DNA from: Caulobacter sp. RHG1
Lineage (GTDB): Bacteria; Pseudomonadota; Alphaproteobacteria; Caulobacterales; Caulobacteraceae
Length of the DNA: 64,000 bases
Assembly (NCBI RefSeq): GCF_013181195.1
Contig: NZ_SMZP01000002.1
Location: 682,001-746,000 of the forward strand
Direction of reading: 5' to 3'
Shown here in pieces: positions 35,655 through 43,076 of the stretch. The notes beneath the pieces were generated by a model, which did not search any database, was not told where the DNA came from, and saw only the letters and a program-made list of their open reading frames with translations. Made by a program: the position numbers and the translations under genes. How positions within the stretch are numbered: position 1 is the first letter of the stretch; each line of letters begins with the position of its first letter.

Positions 35655-36997
35655 GGAGACAACCTCCCAGCCTGGTCGGCCGCCTGCTGCTGGCCCAGGT
35701 CGCGCCGCTGGCCCTGCTGGGCGCGGCCCTGGCGGTGGCCGGCGCCCTGGTCGCCCATGCCGTGGTGGAGAAATCCTCCGACCGCCTGCTGGCCGGCTCG
35801 GTGGCCTCGATCGTCGCCCAGATCGGCGCCCGTGACGGCCAGGCCCAGGTCGCCCTGCCCCCGTGGTCGCTGGGCCTGCTGGACAGCCCCGAGCGCGACG
35901 CGGTGTTCTATGCCGTGCGCCAGGGTCCAAGGCTGATCACCGGCTATGACGACCTGCCGCGCCCGCCGCCGCCGGCCGCCAACGAGACCAATTTCAGCTA
36001 CGCCCAGATGCGCGGCTATCGCGTCCGCATCGCCCAGTCGACGGTGAGGGTGCCGGGCGTGTCCCAGCCGGTGGTGGTCGCCGTGGCCCACACCCTGGAC
36101 TCGCGCGAGGCCAGCGTGCGCGAGCTGCTGTTCAACCTGATCGGCCTGCCGGTGCTGCTGGTGCTGGCCGCCGGGGCGCTGGTCGCACCGGCCGTGCGCT
36201 GGGGCCTGGCCCCGCTGCGGCGGATGACCGACGACCTGACTGCCCGCTCCCTGGCCTCGCGCCCGGACCTGGCCTCGATCCGCGTCGACAATGCTCCGGC
36301 CGAACTCTCGCCGGTGGTCGAGGCCTTTAACCGCCTGATGCGCAGCCTGGAGCGCTTCACCCGGGCGCTGGAGCGGTTCTCGGCCGACGCCTCGCACCAG
36401 CTGCGCACGCCGCTGTCGGTGATCGTCGCCAACCTGGCCCTGCTGGAGCGCACCGCCGCCTCCCCCCGCGACAAGGCCCTCCTGAGCGACTCTCGCGAAG
36501 CCGCCGCCAACCTGCGCCAGGTGCTGTCGCAGTTCCTGGCCCTGGCCCGCTCGGAAGCCGCCGCCGCCGAGGGCGAGGCCGACCTCTCCGCCCTGCTGGG
36601 CGCCATCCAGGTCGAAGCCGTCCACGCCTTCCCCGAGGTCGAGGTGCTGGCCCGCCTGCCGCGCGACCTGCCGCACGCCCAGGGCAATCCTGTGCTGATC
36701 GGCGAGCTCTTGCGGAATCTGGTCTTCAACGCCTGCGCCTATGGCGGCGGTCAGGTGCGGATCGTCGCGCGCCAAGGCCGGGTCGTGATCTGGGACCACG
36801 GCCCCGGCGTCGCCGAGGCCGAGCTGGATCGGCTGTTCGCGCCGTTCAATCGCGGCGACTCCGACAAGCCGGGCGCTGGACTAGGCCTGGCCATCGTGCG
36901 CTCGATCGCCGACCGGCTAGGGATCGGCATCAGGCTACGCCTGCGCCGTCCCCGCCCAGGACTCGTCGTCGAGCTGACCTTCGAAAGAACGGCCTGA
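35651..36997 (+). CDS. Sensor histidine kinase (TctE-like)
   Basis: A 448-residue kinase. TM1 at about 15-40, a periplasmic 2CSK_N-like domain (about 45-165), TM2 (about 166-190), a HAMP-like linker, HisKA with phospho-His in DASHQLRTPLSVI and HATPase (LVFNACAYGG, DHGPGV, GAGLGLAIV). The start is a GTG overlapping the regulator's stop. The gene abuts the converging Ala-rich secreted-protein gene with no gap (stops at 36995-36997 and 36998-37000). The 2CSK_N domain is found in TctE-type tricarboxylate sensors; a binding-protein cosensor is plausible here. Confidence 0.92.
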   Translation: MRRQPPSLVGRLLLAQVAPLALLGAALAVAGALVAHAVVEKSSDRLLAGSVASIVAQIGARDGQAQVALPPWSLGLLDSPERDAVFYAVRQGPRLITGYDDLPRPPPPAANETNFSYAQMRGYRVRIAQSTVRVPGVSQPVVVAVAHTLDSREASVRELLFNLIGLPVLLVLAAGALVAPAVRWGLAPLRRMTDDLTARSLASRPDLASIRVDNAPAELSPVVEAFNRLMRSLERFTRALERFSADASHQLRTPLSVIVANLALLERTAASPRDKALLSDSREAAANLRQVLSQFLALARSEAAAAEGEADLSALLGAIQVEAVHAFPEVEVLARLPRDLPHAQGNPVLIGELLRNLVFNACAYGGGQVRIVARQGRVVIWDHGPGVAEAELDRLFAPFNRGDSDKPGAGLGLAIVRSIADRLGIGIRLRLRRPRPGLVVELTFERTA

Positions 36998-37558
36998 TCA
37001 GGTGCCGCAGTAGGTCGCGATCACGCCCGCGCACGGGTCGTACGGCGCCGGCGTCGCGGCGGTGTTGGCCGCTCCCCCACCGCCGGCGCCGCTCGCGCCC
37101 TGCAGGCTTTGCAGGACGCTGACGCTCGTCCCGCCGATCGAGGCGGTCGCCATCTGGGCGCTCTGGCCGGTGGCCTGCAGCTGGGCGGTGACCGCCGGCG
37201 CGTTGGCGACCTGCTGGGCCATCTCGGGCGCGACGGCCGAGGCGATCGAGATCGCCACCCCCGCGCTGATGACGCCGGCGCCGACCGCGCTGATCAGGGC
37301 GGCCGAAATCTGTTCGGCGCTGGCGCCGCTGGCGGCCAGGGCCGCAGACACCGCCGCCTGGATCGCCGCCAGCTTCCGGGCGGGCGTCAGGCGCGAGAAC
37401 CCAGGCTGGGCGGCGGCGCCGGCCGCGGCGCTGGCGATGGTCTGCTGCAGCGAGGCCGGCGTGACCGCCGGCGCCTGACGCGCCAAGGCGACGTTCGGCG
37501 CGGCCGAAGCGAACAGGGCCAGCGCGATCCCGCTGGCGACGATGGATTTGAAAGTCAT
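36998..37558 (-). CDS. Ala-rich secreted protein of unknown function
   Basis: A 186-residue exported protein. A signal peptide (cleavage after ALA in VALARQ) is followed by an Ala/Ser/Gln/Val-rich, low-complexity mature part with Gly runs before the end and two Cys residues near the C-terminus (DPCAGVIATYCGT), which could form a disulphide. No domain recognised. It lies alone, converging on the TctE-like kinase gene. Its promoter lies in the AT-rich 37559-37790 region shared with the KdpD-like gene. Confidence 0.75.
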   Translation of the reverse strand: MTFKSIVASGIALALFASAAPNVALARQAPAVTPASLQQTIASAAAGAAAQPGFSRLTPARKLAAIQAAVSAALAASGASAEQISAALISAVGAGVISAGVAISIASAVAPEMAQQVANAPAVTAQLQATGQSAQMATASIGGTSVSVLQSLQGASGAGGGGAANTAATPAPYDPCAGVIATYCGT

Positions 37559-37790
37559 GGTTCTGGTTCCCCCACCCGAATTGATGCGGCAGGGAGCGCT
37601 CCGGCGCGACCGCCGGCAAGTATAAGGAAATTATAATAAGTCGTTCAAAAACGGTGACTTACCACCGAATGATCGACCTTCTCACACGCCTGGATAGAAC
37701 AGCTCAATCCGAAATCATACGCGCCGCCATAAGCGGTGCATAATTGCCCCGCGGACCGCCAGACCGCATGGTGCCGATCAGTCTTTCCGG

Positions 37791-39299
37791 ATGACGATGC
37801 GCGCGTTCCCCGATTCCCGCTGGCGGCAGCCTCATCAGAAACGGGCCGATCAGCTGCGGGGTCTCTGGCGCTACGGCGCGGCCCTGGCGATCGTCGCGGC
37901 CTCGACCCTGGTCGCCGAGGGTTTCTATCGGGTCTTCGACACCACCCGCCTGTCGATGGTGTTCCTGGCCGGCATCCTGATCACCGCCGTGACCCTGGGC
38001 GCCTGGCCGGCCTATTTCGCCGCCGCCATCTCGTTCTTCCTCTACAACTTCTATCTGGTCGAGCCGCGCTTCACCTTCCAGCTGGTCTCGGCCGAGGACG
38101 TGCTGGTGCTGGTGGTGTTCGCCGCCGTCGCGTTCCTGACCGGCAGCCTGACGGGCCGCATCCGCGACCAGGCCCGACAGAGCGCCGACCGCGCCCACAC
38201 CACCGCCGCTCTGTTCGAGGCCAGCCGCGAGCTGTCGGCCGCCGACGAGGAGGACCTGATCCGCGGCCGCATCGCCCAGCACATCGCCCAGGCCGCGCGC
38301 GGCGAGGCCCTGGTCTGGGACGCCGGCCGCACCTGGTGCGCGCCGATCGGGCTGAAGCCGCCGCCCGAACTGCTCGAAGCCCTGGCCTCCGCCGGCGGCG
38401 GCGAGCATCTGGTCGGCCCATGGCGCATCCGGCCCTTGCGGGCCGATGGCGCGCTGCTGGGCGTCGCCGCCTGGCGCGGTCCGGCCGACCAGGACGCCGC
38501 GCCCGAGGACGATCCGCTGGTCGCCGTGCTGGCCGACCTGGGCGCCGCGGCGGTGATGCGCGCCCGCCTGGCCGCAGCCCGTTCCGAGATCGAGGCCATG
38601 GCCCGCACCGAACAGCTGCGCAACGCCCTGCTGTCCTCGATCTCGCACGACCTGCGCACGCCCCTGGCCGCCATCCTGGCCTCGGCCAGCAGCCTCAAGG
38701 ACTTCGGCGAGCGCTTCAGCCCCGAAGTCCGCGCCGACCTGGTGACGACCATCCAGGAGGAGGCCGTCCGCCTGAACCGCTTCGTCGCCAACCTGCTGAG
38801 CATGACCCGGCTGGAATCCGGCGCTCTGGACCTGGATCGCCAGACCTTTGGCGCGGCGGAGGTGATCGACCGCGTCGCCGTGCGGTTCGAGCGGCCCGGC
38901 CAGCCGATCCGCCGCGACCTGACCGACGGCGGTCTTCTGGCCAGCGGCGATCCGATCCTGCTGGAGCAGGCCCTGGGCAATGTCGTCGAGAACGCCCTCC
39001 GCTACGGGCCGGCCGGCGCGCCCGTGACCATCCGCGCCTGGCGCGACGATGGCGCGGTGCATATCGAGGTCGAGGACCAGGGGCGCGGCGTGCCGCCTGC
39101 GGATCTGGACCGCATCTTCGAGAAGTTCTACCGCTCGCCGGGCGCGGCGACGATCCAGGGCACCGGCCTTGGCCTGTCGATCGCCCGCGGCCTGGTCGAG
39201 GCCATGGACGGCTCGATCGCCGCCCGCGCCCGCGCCGACGGCGAGCCCGGCCTGGTCGTAGGCCTTATCCTGACGGGGAGTACGCCGCATGCAGCCTAG
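37791..39299 (+). CDS. kdpD: KdpD-like sensor kinase lacking the N-terminal KdpD/Usp module
   Basis: A 502-residue kinase. It begins with four closely spaced TM helices of the DUF4118 type (about 28-120, including LYNFYLVEPRFTFQL), then a GAF-like region (about 140-260), HisKA with phospho-His in SSISHDLRTPLAAI and HATPase (GNVVENALRYGP, DQGRGV, GTGLGLSIARG). Full-length KdpD is about 900 residues and starts with an ATP-binding KdpD domain and a Usp domain; both are absent here. The gene overlaps the KdpE-like regulator by 11 bases. No kdpFABC genes are present in the window. Confidence 0.88.
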   Translation: MTMRAFPDSRWRQPHQKRADQLRGLWRYGAALAIVAASTLVAEGFYRVFDTTRLSMVFLAGILITAVTLGAWPAYFAAAISFFLYNFYLVEPRFTFQLVSAEDVLVLVVFAAVAFLTGSLTGRIRDQARQSADRAHTTAALFEASRELSAADEEDLIRGRIAQHIAQAARGEALVWDAGRTWCAPIGLKPPPELLEALASAGGGEHLVGPWRIRPLRADGALLGVAAWRGPADQDAAPEDDPLVAVLADLGAAAVMRARLAAARSEIEAMARTEQLRNALLSSISHDLRTPLAAILASASSLKDFGERFSPEVRADLVTTIQEEAVRLNRFVANLLSMTRLESGALDLDRQTFGAAEVIDRVAVRFERPGQPIRRDLTDGGLLASGDPILLEQALGNVVENALRYGPAGAPVTIRAWRDDGAVHIEVEDQGRGVPPADLDRIFEKFYRSPGAATIQGTGLGLSIARGLVEAMDGSIAARARADGEPGLVVGLILTGSTPHAA

Positions 39300-39993
39300 T
39301 CTGGGCCAGATCCTGCTGGTCGACGACGAGCCGCAGCTGGTGCGCGCCCTCACCCCCGCGCTGGGCGCGGCCGGCTACGAGGTCTCGGTCGCGGCAAGCG
39401 GCCAGGCGGCCCTGGAGCATCTGGCCGGCGAAGGCTGCGACGCCGTGATCCTGGACCTGGGCTTGCCCGACATGGATGGCAAGACAGTGATCGCCCGGAT
39501 CCGCGAATGGTCCGAGGCCCCGATCGTCGTGCTGTCGGCCCGCGATATCGAGCAGGAGAAGATCGCCGCGCTGGACCTGGGCGCCGATGACTTCGTCAAC
39601 AAGCCCTTCGCGGTCGGCGAGCTGCTGGCCCGGCTGCGGGCGGCCATGCGCGGGCGCGAGCGGCGCTTCTCGGCGCGGGCCCGATTCAAGGCCGGCGACC
39701 TTGAGATCAATTTCGCCGACCGGCGGGTCTTCCTGCAGGGCGACGAGGTGCGGCTGACGCCTCGGGAGTATGACCTGCTGCGAGCCCTGGCCCGCTATGC
39801 CGGCCGGGTGGTCACCCACCGCCAACTGATGGCGGCCGTCTGGGGTCCCAGCGCCCATATGGACGCCCAGTTCGTGCGAGTCCTGGTCGGCCAGGTGCGC
39901 CAGAAGATCGAGGAAGAGCCCTCGGCGCCGCGGATCCTGCTGACCGAGCCGGGGCTGGGCTATCGCCTGGTGGCCGAGGACGACGGCGGCTGA
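39289..39993 (+). CDS. kdpE: KdpE-like response regulator
   Basis: A 234-residue OmpR-family regulator. The receiver has Asp12/Asp13, phospho-acceptor Asp56 (VILDLGLPDMDGK) and Lys in NKPFAV; the winged-helix C-terminus carries LTPREYDLL and MDAQFVRVLVGQVRQKIEE, which resembles KdpE. Translation is coupled to the kinase by an 11-base overlap. KdpE normally activates the Kdp potassium transporter; here the target genes are not adjacent. Confidence 0.9.
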   Translation: MQPSLGQILLVDDEPQLVRALTPALGAAGYEVSVAASGQAALEHLAGEGCDAVILDLGLPDMDGKTVIARIREWSEAPIVVLSARDIEQEKIAALDLGADDFVNKPFAVGELLARLRAAMRGRERRFSARARFKAGDLEINFADRRVFLQGDEVRLTPREYDLLRALARYAGRVVTHRQLMAAVWGPSAHMDAQFVRVLVGQVRQKIEEEPSAPRILLTEPGLGYRLVAEDDGG

Positions 39994-40035
39994 CGGGCTG
40001 GCCAGCCGCCGCCTTCCCCGGCGCGCTCCGGAAGG

Positions 40036-40578
40036 TTAGAGCGGCGCGAGGTCGATGACGACGGAGCCGGCGTTGCGATTGCGCGACCACGCGTCCTCGC
40101 TGGCGCCGGCGTCGATCGGACGTTCCTTGCCGTACGAGACGGTCTGCAGGCGGGCGGCAGCGACGCCTTGCGCCACCAGGAAGTCACGAGCCGACGAAGC
40201 GCGGCGCGCGCCCAGGGCGAAGTTGTACTCGCGGGTGCCGCGTTCGTCGCAATTGCCGGCCACCATCACCCGGACGCCCGGATTGCGGATCAGCCACTGA
40301 GCCTGTGCGGCCAGGACGGCGCGGGCGTCGTCGCTCAGGGTGTGGCTGTCGAGGGCGAAGAACACGCGGTCGCCGGCGGCGGCGGCCAGTTGCTGCTGCA
40401 GGCTCAGAGCCTCGGCGCTCTGCGGCAGGGTCGGACGGCTGTCGTCCCAGCCCGGCGCCTCGGCCGGGGCTTGCGGCGCGGTGGCGACGGGCTGCGGCTT
40501 GGGCTTGGAGGCGCAGGCCGACAGGGCCAGAGCCAGGGTGATCGCGGCGGCGGCCGACAGGTGATGGGTCTTGAGCAT
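40036..40578 (-). CDS. Pal/OmpA-family peptidoglycan-associated lipoprotein
   Basis: A 180-residue lipoprotein. Start ATG 40578 gives a lipoprotein signal with lipobox LSAC (Cys22); the open frame extends upstream to 40635 without a signal. The C-terminal OmpA-like peptidoglycan-binding domain (about 75-178) includes VFFALDSHTLSDDARAVL, VMVAGNCDERGTREYNFALGARRA and DAWSRNRNAGSVVI, the standard Pal motifs. The genuine tol-pal operon genes are not beside it, so it is either a Pal paralogue or the Pal of this strain encoded apart. Confidence 0.9.
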   Translation of the reverse strand: MLKTHHLSAAAAITLALALSACASKPKPQPVATAPQAPAEAPGWDDSRPTLPQSAEALSLQQQLAAAAGDRVFFALDSHTLSDDARAVLAAQAQWLIRNPGVRVMVAGNCDERGTREYNFALGARRASSARDFLVAQGVAAARLQTVSYGKERPIDAGASEDAWSRNRNAGSVVIDLAPL

Positions 40579-40646
40579 GGCTAATCCGGACTGAGGGTTC
40601 GCCGCCCATGCAGCCGGCCCTCGCCGCAAGCTCAAGCATAAGAACC

Positions 40647-41987
40647 TTATAACGGCGAAGCTTGCGGCCAGGCGATGGAGGCCCGCAGCCCGCCCAGCGC
40701 CGAGCGGTCCATGCGCAGCGTCGCGCCCGAGGCCTCCGCCAGGTCGCGGACGATCGCCAGACCCAGCCCATGCCCCGGTCCCGCTTCGTCCAGCCGTGCG
40801 CCGCGCGCCAAGGCGGCTTCGGCGCGGCCTTCGTCCATGCCGGGGCCGTCGTCCTCGACGACTAGCAGCCCCGCTTCGCCTGAGATCCGCACCTGACGGC
40901 GGGCGAAGCGGGCGGCGTTCTCGATCAGGGCGCCCAGCATCTCGGTGACGGCGTCCTGCGAGGCCGGAACCTCAAGGTTTTCAGGGATCTCGACGTCGAA
41001 CATCAACCGCTCGCCATCTGCCGTGCGCTCCAGCACCGCCACCAGCCGCTCGGCCACACGCAAGGGCGCGGTCGTGGCCGAGAAGGCGCTCTCGCGGGCG
41101 GCGGCGGCGCGCGCTCTCGCCAGCTCGGCCTCCAGGGCGGCGGCGACGGCGGCGATGGCGGCGTCGAGGCCGTCGGCAGCCTCGGCGGCGCCGGCCTCGC
41201 GGGCGCGACGGCTCTGAGCCGACAGCGCCGCCAGCGGCGTCTTCAGACTGTGGGCCAGATCGCCAGCCCGTCGGCGGGCCCGGGCGACGTCCCCTTCCCG
41301 CGCTTCGGCCAGGGCGTTGATGGCCTGGGCCAGGGGTGCGATCTCGCGCGGGTGGTCGTCGGACATGCGCGCCGCCGGGCTCTTGCGCAGGCGGGAAAGG
41401 TCCTCGCGCACCCGCGCCAGCGGCGAGAGGCCCAGGGTGACCTGAAGCGCGGCCGCCGCAGACAGCACGACCCACAATCCGGCCAGGAACAGCGCCAGAT
41501 CGCGGCCGAACGCGCCGCGGGCCTCGCTCAAGGCCTTTGCGTCGCTGGCGGCCTGGACCAGCACCGGCGGGCCATGCTTGTCGGGCCGGACCATACGCTC
41601 GACCAGCAGCACGCGATCGTCGAACGGTCCGTCGGCCAGACGCGCGTGCCAGTCGTCGCCGTCGACCTTCGAGGCCGCCAGCGCCTGGTCCCACAGCGAC
41701 ACCGACCGCTGGCTGCCCGCCGGAGCGGTGACCTGCCAATAGAGCCCGCCGGCGGCCTTCATCAGGCGCGGATCGGCCAGGCGCGCTTCGACACTGGGTG
41801 TTCCGTCCGGCCCTAGCCGCAACCCCGCCACCACCGCCTGGCCGACGCGGGTCAGTTCGGCGGTCTCGCGGCGGACGATGTGGCGCTCGAACAGCCAGGT
41901 CATGGCCAGCCACGACACCGCCAGAGCCGCCAGAATCGCCAGCATGCCGCCGGCGATCAGCCGCCAACGGAGCGAGACGCCCTTCAC
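40647..41987 (-). CDS. Sensor histidine kinase (PhoQ-like)
   Basis: A 446-residue kinase. TM1 at about 10-33, a periplasmic domain of about 120 residues, TM2 (about 160-180), HisKA with phospho-His in RRAGDLAHSLKTPLAAL, and HATPase (ALIENAARFAR, DDGPGM, GHGLGLAIV). The LAHSLKTPLAAL H-box is characteristic of PhoQ and relatives. It is last of a three-gene operon PepSY protein, regulator, kinase (4-base overlap with the regulator), divergent from the phytase gene. Confidence 0.92.
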   Translation of the reverse strand: MKGVSLRWRLIAGGMLAILAALAVSWLAMTWLFERHIVRRETAELTRVGQAVVAGLRLGPDGTPSVEARLADPRLMKAAGGLYWQVTAPAGSQRSVSLWDQALAASKVDGDDWHARLADGPFDDRVLLVERMVRPDKHGPPVLVQAASDAKALSEARGAFGRDLALFLAGLWVVLSAAAALQVTLGLSPLARVREDLSRLRKSPAARMSDDHPREIAPLAQAINALAEAREGDVARARRRAGDLAHSLKTPLAALSAQSRRAREAGAAEAADGLDAAIAAVAAALEAELARARAAAARESAFSATTAPLRVAERLVAVLERTADGERLMFDVEIPENLEVPASQDAVTEMLGALIENAARFARRQVRISGEAGLLVVEDDGPGMDEGRAEAALARGARLDEAGPGHGLGLAIVRDLAEASGATLRMDRSALGGLRASIAWPQASPL

Positions 41988-42649
41988 GCGGTCACGCCCG
42001 TCAGCAGATAGCCGAAGCCGCGGCGGGTCTCGATCACCTCGGCCCCGACCTTGCGGCGCAGGCGGGTGACCAGGGCCTCGATCGCGTTGGCGTCCGCAGT
42101 GTCGGCGACGCCGTACAGTTGCTCGGCCAACTCGCCGGCCGAGACCGCGCGGCCCGGATTGTGCGCCAGGCAGTCCAGCAGCCGAAATTCCAGCGGCGAC
42201 AGCTTGAGCGGCGCGCCGTCCAGGGTCGCCGACATCCGGCGGGTGTCCAGGGCCAGGCGACCGGCCTGAATCACCGGCGAGGTGCGGCCCGCCGCGCGGC
42301 GCACCAGCCCGCGGGCGCGCGCCAACAGCTCGCCCATCTGGAACGGCTTGGCCAGATAGTCGTCGGCCCCGGCCTCGATCCCCTCGACCTTCTCGGTCCA
42401 GTCGCCGCGCGCCGACAGGATCAGCACCGGAAAGGCCCGGCCGTCCTTGCGCCAGCGGCGCAGGACAGACAGGCCGTCCAGGCGCGGCAGGCCAAGGTCC
42501 AGGATCACGACGGCGTAGTCTTCGACCTCGCCCCTGTACGACGCATCCTCGCCGTCGCGGGATAGATCCACGACGAAGCCGGCCTCGCCCAGCGCCTTGG
42601 CCAGGTCGGGACCGACGACGGGATCGTCCTCGACGACAAGGGCGCGCAT
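41984..42649 (-). CDS. OmpR-family response regulator (PhoP-like)
   Basis: A 221-residue regulator. The receiver has Glu7/Asp8/Asp9, phospho-acceptor Asp51 (VILDLGLPRLDGL) and Lys in LAKPFQ; the winged helix ends ETRRGFGYLL. Its start follows the PepSY gene stop directly, and its end overlaps the kinase start. The symmetric 11-base-period repeats at 43001-43049 between this operon and the phytase gene are likely its binding sites. Confidence 0.92.
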   Translation of the reverse strand: MRALVVEDDPVVGPDLAKALGEAGFVVDLSRDGEDASYRGEVEDYAVVILDLGLPRLDGLSVLRRWRKDGRAFPVLILSARGDWTEKVEGIEAGADDYLAKPFQMGELLARARGLVRRAAGRTSPVIQAGRLALDTRRMSATLDGAPLKLSPLEFRLLDCLAHNPGRAVSAGELAEQLYGVADTADANAIEALVTRLRRKVGAEVIETRRGFGYLLTGVTA

Positions 42650-42976
42650 TCAGTCGTCCTCGAGCTTCAGGGTCGCGCCGGTCTTGGCGTCCAGCTCCAG
42701 CTCGCGGACGCGGCCGTTCTTGGAGAGAATCTTCAGGTCGTATTTCAAGCGGCCCTTGCCGGCCTCCTCCAGCTCGACCTCGATCACCTCGCCGGGCGCG
42801 CGCTGGGCGGCAATGGCCAGAATACGGGTCAGCGGCAGGACCTCCTTGCGCAGCAGCGCCTGGCGGGCGGCCTCGTGGGATTGCTTCTTCTTGTCGTCGG
42901 CGGACGCGCCGCTCGCGGACACGACGGTGACGGCGGCCAGCGCGAGCAAGGCGATGCGGATGGGATGCTTGATCAT
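42650..42976 (-). CDS. PepSY-domain periplasmic protein
   Basis: A 108-residue exported protein with a signal peptide (cleavage near ASGASA) and one PepSY domain (about 40-108; RILAIAAQRAPGEVIEVELEEAGKG, VRELELDAKTGATLK). PepSY proteins preceding PhoPQ-type operons are thought to modulate the sensor or envelope proteases from the periplasm. It is first gene of the operon, and its stop (42650-42652) directly precedes the regulator start at 42649. The promoter lies in the symmetric operator region shared with the divergent phytase. Confidence 0.9.
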   Translation of the reverse strand: MIKHPIRIALLALAAVTVVSASGASADDKKKQSHEAARQALLRKEVLPLTRILAIAAQRAPGEVIEVELEEAGKGRLKYDLKILSKNGRVRELELDAKTGATLKLEDD

Positions 42977-43000
42977 GGGCTCGATGATTCCACGGCTATC

Positions 43001-43049
43001 CTGACACGGCCCTGACGCACGGCAACGCTATCCGTCAGCCCGATGTCAG
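43001..43049. promoter_or_regulatory. Mirror-symmetric pair of 11-base direct repeats
   Basis: CTGAC at 43001 and 43012 (11-base period) faces GTCAG at 43034 and 43045 (11-base period); all four are exactly symmetric about base 43025. Each pair reads CTGACAY-N4-CTGACG on its own strand, the form of an OmpR/PhoB-type tandem site, one directed at the phytase gene and one at the PepSY-regulator-kinase operon. Confidence 0.7.
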
Positions 43050-43076
43050 CCAGGCGCTTCTAAGGGAGCGGCCGAC

